From assembly GCF_029269265.1 (NCBI RefSeq), contig NZ_JARIXP010000003.1, forward strand, positions 436,641 through 500,640: a DNA stretch of 64,000 bases. The letters are read 5' to 3'. Within the stretch, counting starts at the first letter, position 1; each line of letters opens with the position of its first letter. The notes under the pieces are model-generated. The model worked only from the letters and a program-made list of their open reading frames with translations. It did no database searches and was not told the origin of the DNA. Shown here in pieces: positions 1-8,064 of this stretch. The translations under genes were made by a program, and so were the position numbers. The stretch is from Rheinheimera sp. 1928-s. GTDB lineage: Bacteria > Pseudomonadota > Gammaproteobacteria > Enterobacterales > Alteromonadaceae.

Positions 1-2
1 CT

Positions 3-623
3 GGCGTGATCGGCGGCCTGACCACGTTAAACGGCCAGTGGTGCCGTGCTTTGGGACGCTTAATTGTGCACAGTGCTGTCGCAGATGAATTACTCGACAA
101 AGTGAAACAGCGACTGGCGAAGCTGGTTATTGGTCCATCCACTTCACCCGACAGTCAGATGGGGCCTTTAGTGCATCAGGGCCATTGGCAGCATGTGCAG
201 CAACGCATCGCCGAATACGCCGAACTGGGCGCCGGACTGATCCGTCCAACTCCTGTACCAACAGAGCTGAAAGGCTGGTTTATGGCCCCAACACTGATCA
301 CCGGCTTACGCGGCGGGCAATGTCTGGAAGAAATTTTCGGCCCGGCCGCTACTGTGCATAACTTCAATAGCGCTGAGCAAGCCACACAACTGGCCAATCA
401 AACCCAGTATGGCCTGGCCGCTTATGTGTTTGGAGAAGAAAAACCCGCCTGGCAAATGGCCCGCACCCTGCGTGCTGGCGTGATCAAAATTAATGGGGTG
501 TCGCTGTTTGCACTGCGTGGAGATTTACCACGCGCCGCCTGGGGTAAAAGTGGCCTGGGTGACGAGGGCACAAGCGAAACCTTTGAGTTTTTCCGTGGCA
601 CCCGGGTTATTGGCGTTGCCTGA
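3..623 (+). CDS. Aldehyde dehydrogenase family protein (C-terminal part, cut by window start)
   Basis: This is the C-terminal part of an NAD(P)-dependent aldehyde dehydrogenase; the reading frame is open to the left edge, so the cofactor-binding half and the true start lie outside the window. The catalytic cysteine is visible in the motif NGQWCRALGR near the first visible residues, matching the family GQxC pattern. Further on are the conserved EEIFGPAATV stretch, the NQTQYGLAAYVF stretch and a C-terminal GDEGTSETFEFF region. A second aldehyde dehydrogenase starts 15 bases downstream on the same strand, so both probably belong to one operon running to 4785. The substrate cannot be told from sequence; the context suggests oxidation of a semialdehyde formed during ring breakdown. 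The family is certain, the substrate is not. Confidence 0.9.
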   Translation, partial: GVIGGLTTLNGQWCRALGRLIVHSAVADELLDKVKQRLAKLVIGPSTSPDSQMGPLVHQGHWQHVQQRIAEYAELGAGLIRPTPVPTELKGWFMAPTLITGLRGGQCLEEIFGPAATVHNFNSAEQATQLANQTQYGLAAYVFGEEKPAWQMARTLRAGVIKINGVSLFALRGDLPRAAWGKSGLGDEGTSETFEFFRGTRVIGVA

Positions 624-638
624 GCGAAGAGAGAACCC

Positions 639-2099
639 ATGATCAAACAAACAGAACTTTTAATTGGCGGCCTTGATGTCCCCCCGCAGAGTGGCCGCTA
701 TTTTGACGTACTGGCCCCAGCAACAGAGCAGCTGTTTGCCCGCGCTGCTCAGGCAAGCGCGCCGGATGTGGAGCTGGCCGTCAGCACAGCCCGTCGCGGC
801 TTTAAAACCTGGTCGGCACTAGCACCTAAACAACGCGAAGCGGCGCTGCTTAAAGCCGCCGATATTGTTGCAACCCAGGGCATGACCCGCTTACTGGATC
901 TGCTGATTGACGAAAGTGGCTCCTCCTTGACCAAAGCCAGCTTTGAAATTAACTACACAGTGGATTTATTGCGCACCGCCGCTGGTGAAGCCAGACGGTT
1001 GTACGGCGATACCTTCCCGAATGACAACCCAGAGCGACTGTCTATGGTGTTTCGTCATCCGGTTGGCATAGTAGCTGTGGTATCGCCTTACAATGCGCCC
1101 CTGTCGCTGCTGACCAAAATGGCTGCCTTTCCGTTGGCGGCAGGCAACGCTGTGGTGATTAAACCCTCAGAACAAACCCCGACTATTGCCATTGAGTTTG
1201 GCAAAATTCTGATCGAAGCCGGAGTACCAGCCGATACGGTGAATGTGGTGACCGGCTTTGGCGTCGAATGTGGCGCGCCGCTGGTAGAACACCCGGACGT
1301 GAACTGTATAGCACTGACTGGCTCAACCCAAACCGGTATTCATATTGGTGCTATGGCGATGAAACGTATGGTGCGCGCTCAGCTGGAACTGGGCGGTAAA
1401 AGTGCCGCTCTGGTGCTGGATGATGTCGATCCGGCCAAAGCTGCCACGATTGTGGCACAGGGCATTTTTACTCACGGTGGCCAGATTTGTATGGCCAACA
1501 GCAGGGTGATAGTCACTAAAGCCATTTATGCCGATTTTATCGCCGCGTTAAAAACGGCAGCGGAACAGTTGCCAATTGGCGATTTGCGTGACCCAAAAAC
1601 CCTGTACGGCCCGCTGATTAACCGCGCTGCGGTGAATAAAATCAGCCAACATATTGCCGAAGCTGTGGCGGCAGGGGCTGAAATTCTGACGGGCGGTAAA
1701 GCCTTGCCTTATGCCAATGGCGAACCCAGCCTGGTGTTTCAGCCGACAGTACTGCTGAATTCCCCTTTGAGTTGCAGCGCCTGGCGCGACGAATCCTTTG
1801 GTCCTTTAACTAACGTGGTAATGGCGGAGGATTTGGACCATGCGATACAACTGGCCAATGACTCACAGTTTGGTCTGTCCGCCTCTGTGCTGACCAAAAA
1901 CATTTATGCGGCGATGCGCGCCGCCAAAGAAATTGACGCCGGCTCAGTGCATATTGGTATGCATTCGTTTCAGAGTAACGCGTTGGCCCCTATTGGCGGC
2001 AGTAAGCTGTCAGGCCTTGGCCGCAGTGGCGGTGCCTATTCCACCGAAGAATTTACTGAACTGAAATGGGTCAGTATCGAACTGAATGCGGTGCTTTAA
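639..2099 (+). CDS. NAD(P)-dependent aldehyde dehydrogenase
   Basis: This 486-residue aldehyde dehydrogenase oxidises an aldehyde to an acid with NAD(P). Landmarks are Asn152 in SPYNAPL, the cofactor lysine Lys175 in IKPSEQ, the general base Glu250 in LELGGKS, the nucleophile Cys284 in GGQICMANSR, and the ESFGPL block near residue 387. The length is normal for the family. The start codon follows AGAGAGAACCC, a reasonable ribosome site. It is the second aldehyde dehydrogenase in the operon, ahead of an alpha/beta hydrolase, an amidohydrolase and an FAD monooxygenase. This suggests that one of the two handles a pathway semialdehyde and the other a related intermediate. I cannot say which enzyme uses which substrate. 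Benzaldehyde- or vanillin-type and semialdehyde-type enzymes are both possible. Confidence 0.93.
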   Translation: MIKQTELLIGGLDVPPQSGRYFDVLAPATEQLFARAAQASAPDVELAVSTARRGFKTWSALAPKQREAALLKAADIVATQGMTRLLDLLIDESGSSLTKASFEINYTVDLLRTAAGEARRLYGDTFPNDNPERLSMVFRHPVGIVAVVSPYNAPLSLLTKMAAFPLAAGNAVVIKPSEQTPTIAIEFGKILIEAGVPADTVNVVTGFGVECGAPLVEHPDVNCIALTGSTQTGIHIGAMAMKRMVRAQLELGGKSAALVLDDVDPAKAATIVAQGIFTHGGQICMANSRVIVTKAIYADFIAALKTAAEQLPIGDLRDPKTLYGPLINRAAVNKISQHIAEAVAAGAEILTGGKALPYANGEPSLVFQPTVLLNSPLSCSAWRDESFGPLTNVVMAEDLDHAIQLANDSQFGLSASVLTKNIYAAMRAAKEIDAGSVHIGMHSFQSNALAPIGGSKLSGLGRSGGAYSTEEFTELKWVSIELNAVL

Positions 2100-2100
2100 C

Positions 2101-2931
2101 ATGCTTCACCAAAACAGTATCACTAAAGGCTATGCTCAAACCCAACTGGGGCAGATCCATTACCTGCACACCCCGGCAAGCGCCGGGCTCCCCACTTTAG
2201 TACTGCTGCACCAAACTCCCAGCAGCGGCGAAATGTTCCGGCCACTGATGCAACTGCTGGCCAACGACTTTTATTGCATAGCACCGGATTTTATTGGCTT
2301 TGGTAACAGCGACCCTGTGCCTGACCAATACGGCGGTACACACAGCGTCGCGCTGTACGCCAACAGCGTCTGGCTTTGTTTGCAGCAATTGCAGGTGCAG
2401 GCACCAGTGTTGTTTGGCCACCACACAGGCGTCGCAGTAGCAGCCCAGCTGGAACACGAGCATCCGGGCTTTTGCCACCAGCTGATTTTTTCCGGCCCAA
2501 CTCTGCTGAGCGACACGCAAAAACAGGCGTTACCCGCTGCTGTGGTGGATGCCAGTCTGGATGAACAAGGCGATTTTATGCAACGCTACTGGCAAAAAAT
2601 TCGTGGCAAAGACAGCAATGTACCGCTGCAGCTTAGCCTGCGTGAATGTCTGTTAGCGCTGCGTTTAGGCGACAGTTACAAAAAGGCCTATCAGGCGGTA
2701 GCCAAGCAGGATTTTGCTGCACAAATCGCGGCGATTCAGTGTCCGACTCTGGTGTTTGCCGGTGAGCGAGACGTGCTGCACGCTATGGTCGCGCCCACTG
2801 TCGCGCTGTTACCCCTGGGTCAGGCGGCAAACATTGGCGACGCTTCCACTTATGTCTGTGAAACCCACAGCAAGCAGTTAGCGCAACTGATCAGGCAGTT
2901 TTGCAACACAGCCAACCCGGCTATTCAGTAA
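2101..2931 (+). CDS. Alpha/beta-fold hydrolase with His at the nucleophile position
   Basis: This 276-residue protein has the alpha/beta-hydrolase layout: an N-terminal LVLLHQTP strand with oxyanion-hole turn, the APDFIGFGNS strand and turn, the nucleophile elbow, an acid at FAGERD and a late His in CETHSKQ. The elbow reads GHHTG (residues 106-110), so the usual Ser/Asp/Cys nucleophile is His108. This is either a non-hydrolytic or atypical member, or an enzyme using a different mechanism. In related heterocycle pathways, alpha/beta hydrolases act on open-chain enamides, for example NicD in nicotinate breakdown and RutD in pyrimidine breakdown. That role fits the neighbouring isochorismatase-like gene but is inference. 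I chose ATG 2101, one base after the previous stop. An in-frame ATG at 2086 would overlap the upstream gene and has no better ribosome site. Confidence 0.85.
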   Translation: MLHQNSITKGYAQTQLGQIHYLHTPASAGLPTLVLLHQTPSSGEMFRPLMQLLANDFYCIAPDFIGFGNSDPVPDQYGGTHSVALYANSVWLCLQQLQVQAPVLFGHHTGVAVAAQLEHEHPGFCHQLIFSGPTLLSDTQKQALPAAVVDASLDEQGDFMQRYWQKIRGKDSNVPLQLSLRECLLALRLGDSYKKAYQAVAKQDFAAQIAAIQCPTLVFAGERDVLHAMVAPTVALLPLGQAANIGDASTYVCETHSKQLAQLIRQFCNTANPAIQ

Positions 2932-2941
2932 GGCGGATTTA

Positions 2942-3541
2942 ATGGATTTACAACGAAACTCTATAGGCTTAGGCCACAGACCCGCCCTTATTCTGGTGGA
3001 TATGATTAACGGCTTTACCGACCCAAACTGCCCACTAGGTGCAGAATGTGAAGCTGTGGTGGCGCATAACAAACTGCTGCTTGATGCCTTTCGCTCTGCA
3101 GGCTTGCCGGTGATTTTTACCACTGTGGTGTACCACGGCCCGGCACAGGCCAGCATATTCAGGGCCCGCATCAATGCCCTGAACCTGCTGACGCCGGATT
3201 CACACTGGGTCAAAGTTGATGCACGGCTGGCGCCACGGCCCGACGAAATGCTGCTGGAGAAACGCTGGGCCAGTGCCTTTTTTGGCACAGATTTAGCCCA
3301 GCAGTTGCTGGCATTAAAAGTGGATTCTTTAGTAGTGACAGGTCTCACTACCAGCGGTTGTGTGCGCGCTACAGTGGTAGATGGCCTGCAGCATAACTAC
3401 CCAGTGGTCGTGGCGGAAGAAGCGGTTGGCGATCGCAATCCGGAGGCCCACAAAGCCAATTTGCATGATATGCACGCCAAGTACGCCGACGTGCAGCAGT
3501 GCAGCCAAATCCTTAACTTTTTACAACAACCTTCAGCTTAA
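2942..3541 (+). CDS. Isochorismatase-family cysteine amidohydrolase
   Basis: This 199-residue protein belongs to the isochorismatase-like cysteine hydrolases, which cleave C-N bonds in amides such as N-carbamoylsarcosine, nicotinamide, maleamate or ureidoacrylate. The triad is intact: Asp20 in ILVDMINGF, Lys107 in LEKRWASAFF, and Cys140 in TTSGCVRATVVD. The Thr-Thr-Ser-Gly-Cys-Val-Arg segment is typical of the carbamoylsarcosine-amidase and maleamate-amidase branch. ATG 2942 follows AAGGCGG at good spacing. The gene sits between an alpha/beta hydrolase and an FAD monooxygenase. That trio recalls nicotinate-type (NicC/NicD/NicF) ring-breakdown sets. A second member of the family lies at 8065-8754. 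The substrate is probably an open-chain amide, but this is not shown by sequence. Confidence 0.92.
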   Translation: MDLQRNSIGLGHRPALILVDMINGFTDPNCPLGAECEAVVAHNKLLLDAFRSAGLPVIFTTVVYHGPAQASIFRARINALNLLTPDSHWVKVDARLAPRPDEMLLEKRWASAFFGTDLAQQLLALKVDSLVVTGLTTSGCVRATVVDGLQHNYPVVVAEEAVGDRNPEAHKANLHDMHAKYADVQQCSQILNFLQQPSA

Positions 3542-3561
3542 CCCTACAGGACAGCAGTATT

Positions 3562-4785
3562 ATGGCAACTTCTTCTGCAAGCAGCTCCAAAGACCCCATT
3601 ATTATTGCCGGGGCTGGCCCGGCTGGCTCCTTATTGGCTTTGTATTTAGGCCAGCGCCATATTCCAGTGGTATTGCTGGAAAAAGAAGCCAGCTTACCTA
3701 TAGATCTGCGCGCATCAACCTTTCATCCGCCTTCGCTGGAAATGCTGGACGAAGTAGGTCTTGCCGGAACCATGATCGCCAAAGGCCTGGTAGTAGACCG
3801 TTATCAGTACCGCGACCGCAAAACCAATGAAGTGGCAGAATTTAATATGCAGCTGATTGCCGACGAAACCCGCTTTCCGTTTCGTTTGCAGTTAGAACAA
3901 TACGAAATGACCCATCTGGCACAGGAAAAACTCAAAGAATGCCCCAGCGTCACTATGCTGTTTTCACATCAGTTGATGAGCTTTGAGCAGGATGAAAATG
4001 GTGTCACTGCTATAGTCCAGAGCCCCAATGGCGAACTGCGGATTGCCGGTAGTTTTGTCGTCGGCTGTGAGGGTGCATCCAGCAATGTGCGTAAATCGGC
4101 CGGCATAGGTTTTGGTGGCTTTACCTACGACGAAAAGTTTCTGGTCGCCAGCACCTCCTTCCCGTTTGAGACGGTGTTCGACAATTTATCTTATGTTAAC
4201 TACGTGGCCGACCCAGACGAGTGGTGTGTGATTTTACGCACCGAAAAACTCTGGCGCGTATTGTGGCCCACAGATCCACAAGAAACCAAGCAAGATAAAT
4301 ACCTGACCGACGACTATATCCAGCAGCGGCTGCAGCACCTGTATGCTAAAGAAGGTGATTACCATATTGGCCACCGCACCTTGTACAACGTGCACCAGCG
4401 CGTCGCTGAAACCTACTTTAACGGCCGCGCCATTCTGGCTGGTGATTCCTGCCATCTGAATAACCCACTGGGTGGCATGGGCATGAACGGCGGCTTGCAC
4501 GACGCCTTTAATCTGGCGCAAAAGCTGACTGCCATCATGCTGGAAGGCGCGGCTTACACGCCGCTGTTTGAACAATACAACCGCCAGCGCAAAGACTTAG
4601 CGGTGCGTTTTGTGCAGGAACACACCATAGCCAATAAAAAGCTGATGGAGTCAACAGATCCTGATATTCAGCACCAGCGCCAGCAGCACTTTATGCAAAC
4701 CGCCGCCGACCCGATCAAAGCCAAAGCCTTTATCATGGAACGCGGCATGCTGAATTGTGTACGGGAATCTTTGTTGGTGGAGTGA
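3562..4785 (+). CDS. FAD-dependent aromatic monooxygenase (class A, PHBH-like)
   Basis: This 407-residue flavoprotein is a single-component aromatic hydroxylase of the p-hydroxybenzoate-hydroxylase type. It shows the N-terminal dinucleotide fold GAGPAGSLLALYLG (about residues 16-29), followed by a Glu-ending second strand (VVLLEKE). The second motif is GCEGASSNVRK, with Glu where Asp is usual, and the FAD ribityl motif is GDSCHLNNPLGGMGMNGG. Enzymes of this class hydroxylate an aromatic or pyridine ring with NAD(P)H and O2, and some also open the ring (2-methyl-3-hydroxypyridine-5-carboxylate oxygenase). It is the last gene of the plus-strand operon, 20 bases after the amidohydrolase, with CAGGA upstream. 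It is the only clear oxygenase of the island and probably makes the first committed oxidation. The ring substrate is unknown. Confidence 0.92.
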   Translation: MATSSASSSKDPIIIAGAGPAGSLLALYLGQRHIPVVLLEKEASLPIDLRASTFHPPSLEMLDEVGLAGTMIAKGLVVDRYQYRDRKTNEVAEFNMQLIADETRFPFRLQLEQYEMTHLAQEKLKECPSVTMLFSHQLMSFEQDENGVTAIVQSPNGELRIAGSFVVGCEGASSNVRKSAGIGFGGFTYDEKFLVASTSFPFETVFDNLSYVNYVADPDEWCVILRTEKLWRVLWPTDPQETKQDKYLTDDYIQQRLQHLYAKEGDYHIGHRTLYNVHQRVAETYFNGRAILAGDSCHLNNPLGGMGMNGGLHDAFNLAQKLTAIMLEGAAYTPLFEQYNRQRKDLAVRFVQEHTIANKKLMESTDPDIQHQRQQHFMQTAADPIKAKAFIMERGMLNCVRESLLVE

Positions 4786-4796
4786 TTGATTTAAGA

Positions 4797-4821
4797 GGGG
4801 CTGGTTGGCCCCATTCTTTCT
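4797..4821 (+). terminator. Candidate terminator after the plus-strand catabolic operon
   Basis: Twelve bases after the monooxygenase stop, GGGGC and GCCCC form a short hairpin with a 6-base loop, followed by ATTCTTTCT. The stem is short and the T-tract imperfect, so this is a moderate candidate. The rest of 4822-5056 shows no gene. Confidence 0.4.
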
Positions 4822-5056
4822 GCAAAATACGGCTGAAAGTACTGAGTCAACTTGCTGCTGCCTGTTAAAGCAACTGATATTATCAAGCTAGTCGATGTGA
4901 TAGTCGTAAAAACTATTCATTCCGTTATCCATTCACGACAAGGCCACTTTTACCGCTATGCAGTGAATGCCCCACCAACACATGATCAATTTATGACTCA
5001 TGGAGCCTGACATCGCATGAAAATCACAACATCAATGACTGATGTTGGCTCTCAAC

Positions 5057-6010
5057 CTACACCACCCTATTTAACCTCTCACCCGCGGTAAAACTCTGCA
5101 TATTGCGGCCAATGATAGTGATTAAATCCTGCTGGGCTTCCTGACAGGCCCAGGCGATATGGGCGGTGATTTTCAGGTTGGACAGGCCGGTATTCAACAG
5201 AATATGGTCGGCTGGGGGTGGTTCTTGCTCTAAAACATCCAGCACAGCGTAGCCAATTTGGTTGGTTTTTAATGCATGCAGTAACGCCTGGTTATCCACC
5301 AAAGCGCCGCGGGCTGTGTTAATCAGCATGGCGTTTGGCTTCATTTTGGCAAGTGCTGCAGCATTGATTAACCCCACAGTGTCCGGGGTTTGTGGGCAGT
5401 GCAGGCTGATCATGTCGGAGCTGGCCAGCAGCTCGTCAAAGCTGACACGGCCGGGGCGAATGTGGCTGGCGCCGGCATGTTCGCTGATGATCACTTTCAT
5501 CCCAAAGGCGAAAGCAATTTTTTCTACCCCTTTGGCCAAAGCACCGTAGCCGACTACACCCAGAGTTTTATCCGCCAGTTGGTACATCGGATTGCCCAGT
5601 ACACAAAAGCTGGAGCTTTGTGGCCACAAGCCCTGTGCTGTGTTTTGGTTATGGTGTTCGGTTTGGTTGTAGTACGCCAGTATTTGCGCAAACACATATT
5701 GCGGCACTGTATGGCGCGCGTAGCCTGCCACATTGGTTACTGCTATGCCCAATTCCTGCGCTGCTTTTAAGTCGATATTATTGGTACCAGTAGCGGCGAT
5801 ACAAACCAGTTTCAGCGCTGGTAACTGCTTTAAAGTATCGGCACTCAGCAGCACTTTATTGGAAATCACCACTTCGGCATCGCGGCAGCGCTCTGCTACC
5901 TGATGAGGCTGAGTCATACCAAAGCAGGTCAGGCTGCTGGCCTGCTGCTCGATAGCGGAAAAGTTGATGCCCGGGCTAAAGGTGTCGCGATCCAAAAATA
6001 CCGTTTTCAT
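5057..6010 (-). CDS. D-2-hydroxyacid dehydrogenase (NAD-dependent)
   Basis: This 317-residue protein is a D-isomer-specific 2-hydroxyacid dehydrogenase that interconverts a 2-keto acid and a D-2-hydroxy acid. The NAD-binding motif GVVGYGALAKG lies about residues 152-162. The catalytic Arg is in NTARGALVD, the Glu in LDVLEQEPP and the His in ITAHIAWA, so the set is complete. The closest general types are glycerate, hydroxypyruvate or lactate dehydrogenases. It is the last gene of the minus-strand operon that begins at 8754, 78 bases after the second PuuE-like gene. In context it could reduce or oxidise a hydroxy acid released after cyclic-amide opening. That assignment is inference. Confidence 0.92.
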   Translation of the reverse strand: MKTVFLDRDTFSPGINFSAIEQQASSLTCFGMTQPHQVAERCRDAEVVISNKVLLSADTLKQLPALKLVCIAATGTNNIDLKAAQELGIAVTNVAGYARHTVPQYVFAQILAYYNQTEHHNQNTAQGLWPQSSSFCVLGNPMYQLADKTLGVVGYGALAKGVEKIAFAFGMKVIISEHAGASHIRPGRVSFDELLASSDMISLHCPQTPDTVGLINAAALAKMKPNAMLINTARGALVDNQALLHALKTNQIGYAVLDVLEQEPPPADHILLNTGLSNLKITAHIAWACQEAQQDLITIIGRNMQSFTAGERLNRVV

Positions 6011-6057
6011 AAAACCTGTGCTCGCCTGAAAGTACTCGTCTGAAGATGAAAATAAAA

Positions 6058-6078
6058 GCCCCCTGGTACGGCAAGGGC
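6058..6078 (-). terminator. Weak hairpin between PuuE-like gene and hydroxyacid dehydrogenase
   Basis: Read on the minus strand, GCCC and GGGGGC arms pair around a short loop and are followed by TTTTATTTT. It could be a partial terminator that lowers expression of the downstream dehydrogenase gene. The stem is imperfect. Confidence 0.35.
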
Positions 6079-6088
6079 CTGCTGCAGT

Positions 6089-7048
6089 TTACTCTGACTG
6101 CCCGCTAAAGGCGGAATAAATCTCGCTGCCCGATGCCAGCCAGATCTCCGGTTTACTGCTGAGATAAGCCAGCAGCTGTTCGAAATAAGCGATGCGGTGC
6201 GGCTGCCCCAATAACCAGGGATGAATATTCAGTGCCAGCATACGGCCACCATAGTGCTCTGCTTCCGCCAGCAACAGGTCGCAAGCGTCACAGACTTGCT
6301 GCAAATAAGAGGTCTCAGAGTGCAGATTATTTTGCAGAATAAACTGATCGTCCAGCTCGGTAGAAAGCGGAATATTCAGCAGCGGCTTGCCATGTGGCCC
6401 CAGATGTTGCGGGTTAAAAGCATAAGGTAAATCATCATTCACCCAGTCGCCACAGTACTGAATACCGTTGTTCGCCAGATAAAGTGCGGTGTTTTCACTT
6501 TGATTTTGCGCCGGGCTAAGCCAACCGGTGACAGGCTGACCGGTGAATTCACGTAATACCGACAGTGATTTTTCAATTAAAGCCGCTTCGTTATTGGCTT
6601 CGGCCTGAGCACTATTGCCCCAGTGAATCGAATCCATATCCCAGCCGTGGCATAAAATTTCGTCGCCACGTTGTGCCAGTTTATGCAGTAACAAAGGGGC
6701 CTGTTCCGCCAGCCGGCTATTGACGGAAAAAGTCGGTTTGATGCCGTAGTGGTCCACTGCCTGTAACAAGCGGAATATACCCACACGGTTGCCATAGTCA
6801 CGCAAACTGTAATGGCGCAGGTCAGGGTATGGCATGGTCATGCCGCCCGGCACTTTGAAGGGTTTACCCTTTTGATCCATTGGGAAAAACTGCACACTGA
6901 TGTTCAGCCAGAGTGCCAGCTTTTTGCCTTGGGGCCAGACGATGTTTTTGCGTTGATGCAACATAGACCAGGGGTAAAAGCTATGGTCCATGCCATAGTG
7001 GCGTTCTGGGTATTGCATATAGTCTAGCGGCAGGCTTTTATCTGTCAT
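6089..7048 (-). CDS. PuuE-like cyclic-amide hydrolase (polysaccharide deacetylase superfamily), copy B
   Basis: This 319-residue protein belongs to the polysaccharide-deacetylase/CE4 superfamily, in the branch of PuuE allantoinase and cyclic-imide hydrolases. The hallmark is RDYGNRVG (about residues 83-90), shared with its neighbour, then a CHGWDMD segment carrying a metal-type His, and a LALNIHPW motif near the C terminus. The TFDDG motif of true sugar deacetylases is absent, which argues against a carbohydrate role. Its ATG overlaps the stop of copy A by one base, so the two are translationally coupled and may form a heteromer or act on successive cyclic amides. No signal peptide is visible, so it should be cytosolic. 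The reaction type is likely ring opening of a lactam or imide; the substrate is unknown. Confidence 0.85.
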   Translation of the reverse strand: MTDKSLPLDYMQYPERHYGMDHSFYPWSMLHQRKNIVWPQGKKLALWLNISVQFFPMDQKGKPFKVPGGMTMPYPDLRHYSLRDYGNRVGIFRLLQAVDHYGIKPTFSVNSRLAEQAPLLLHKLAQRGDEILCHGWDMDSIHWGNSAQAEANNEAALIEKSLSVLREFTGQPVTGWLSPAQNQSENTALYLANNGIQYCGDWVNDDLPYAFNPQHLGPHGKPLLNIPLSTELDDQFILQNNLHSETSYLQQVCDACDLLLAEAEHYGGRMLALNIHPWLLGQPHRIAYFEQLLAYLSSKPEIWLASGSEIYSAFSGQSE

Positions 7049-8031
7049 CAGGCTTTTACTCCTATAGCTGCATGCTGCTCAGCTATGTTGTGCACTGCTG
7101 CACCGTAATAATGCTGCAGGTAATAGTCGGCAATTTCGCGCCCCGTGGTCACCCACACATCAGGATGGCTGGTAATGTAGTCCAGCGCTTCTTCAAAAGC
7201 TTTTAACCTGTGTGGGCAACTCACCTGATAATTGTGAGTTGGAATACACATCACAGTGCCCGAGGTACTGCCTTCCTGATAGAGCCGATCAAAGTTTTGT
7301 TTCAGCATTTCACCGTAGCGGCGCGGCTCGACTTTATTCACCACATAGGCAATGGTGTCGTTCATTTCCAGCGAATAAGGAATAGAGACAAAACGTTTGC
7401 CGCTGCGGGTATGAATAGGGGTTGGCTGGTCGTCGTGGAATAAATCGCAGGTGTAAATGCCGCCGGTTTCTTTGCCCTGCCAGAGCCCGGATTCTTTGCC
7501 AAAGAGTTCAGTGCCTACTTCGGCAAATAAATCTAAGGTTTGTTCTGAATGCGACAGCGCCGGTGCCAGATAACCAGCGCAGTGCTGGCCTGTGTGCTGG
7601 TAGATGGTCAACATAGAGTCGCGGATCATCTCGCGTTCTCGCTGCTCCGTCATGCCGTAGGTGTAGCGGGTGTTGTAAATGCCGTGGCTGAAAAACTCCC
7701 AGTTGCGCTCTTTGCACATTTGGATAATTTCTGGGTGATGTTCACACAAGGCAGTCGACAGCGAAATGGATCCACGGATACCATATTTGTCCAGCAATTG
7801 CATCTGGCGAATATGCCCAACTCTGTTGCCATAATCGCGAATCCCATACCCCTGAATAGCAGGGTAAGGTTGTGGCCAGGCGGCCCGATACGGGTTCGCT
7901 GGTGGGTTAAGTTCATAAAACTCAATATTCGGCGCCAGCCAAAACGCCATTTTGGCGCCGTTGGGCCACTGAATTTTTGGCCGTCTTTCATCATAGGGCC
8001 AATAATCATAAAACTGAGGATTTGCTTTCAT
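7048..8031 (-). CDS. PuuE-like cyclic-amide hydrolase (polysaccharide deacetylase superfamily), copy A
   Basis: This 327-residue protein is a second PuuE-type member of the polysaccharide-deacetylase superfamily. It has the same signature IRDYGNRVGHIRQ, an SHGIYNTRYTYGM segment where PuuE-type enzymes carry metal or substrate ligands, and a CIPTHNYQVSCPHR motif near residue 270. The deacetylase TFDDG motif is lacking. It lies 33 bases downstream of the carbamoylsarcosine-amidase-like gene and overlaps copy B by one base. Ring opening followed by amide hydrolysis is a familiar order (cyclic imide hydrolase, then half-amidase), and the gene order here matches it. The protein is cytosolic with no membrane segment. 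Family placement is firm; the substrate is inferred only to be a cyclic amide, ureide or imide. Confidence 0.87.
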   Translation of the reverse strand: MKANPQFYDYWPYDERRPKIQWPNGAKMAFWLAPNIEFYELNPPANPYRAAWPQPYPAIQGYGIRDYGNRVGHIRQMQLLDKYGIRGSISLSTALCEHHPEIIQMCKERNWEFFSHGIYNTRYTYGMTEQREREMIRDSMLTIYQHTGQHCAGYLAPALSHSEQTLDLFAEVGTELFGKESGLWQGKETGGIYTCDLFHDDQPTPIHTRSGKRFVSIPYSLEMNDTIAYVVNKVEPRRYGEMLKQNFDRLYQEGSTSGTVMCIPTHNYQVSCPHRLKAFEEALDYITSHPDVWVTTGREIADYYLQHYYGAAVHNIAEQHAAIGVKA

Positions 8032-8064
8032 GGCTTGTGCTTTCCTGACCTGTGCTTCCGCGGC

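Noticed and set aside
3381-3830. 149-codon plus-strand open frame overlapping two genes
   Set aside because: It spans the amidohydrolase end and monooxygenase start, both of which have clear family motifs in another frame.
6089-8031. Sugar or peptidoglycan deacetylase role for the two deacetylase-superfamily genes
   Set aside because: There is no signal peptide, the metal-binding Asp-Asp motif is missing, and the RDYGNRVG signature points to the PuuE cyclic-amide branch.
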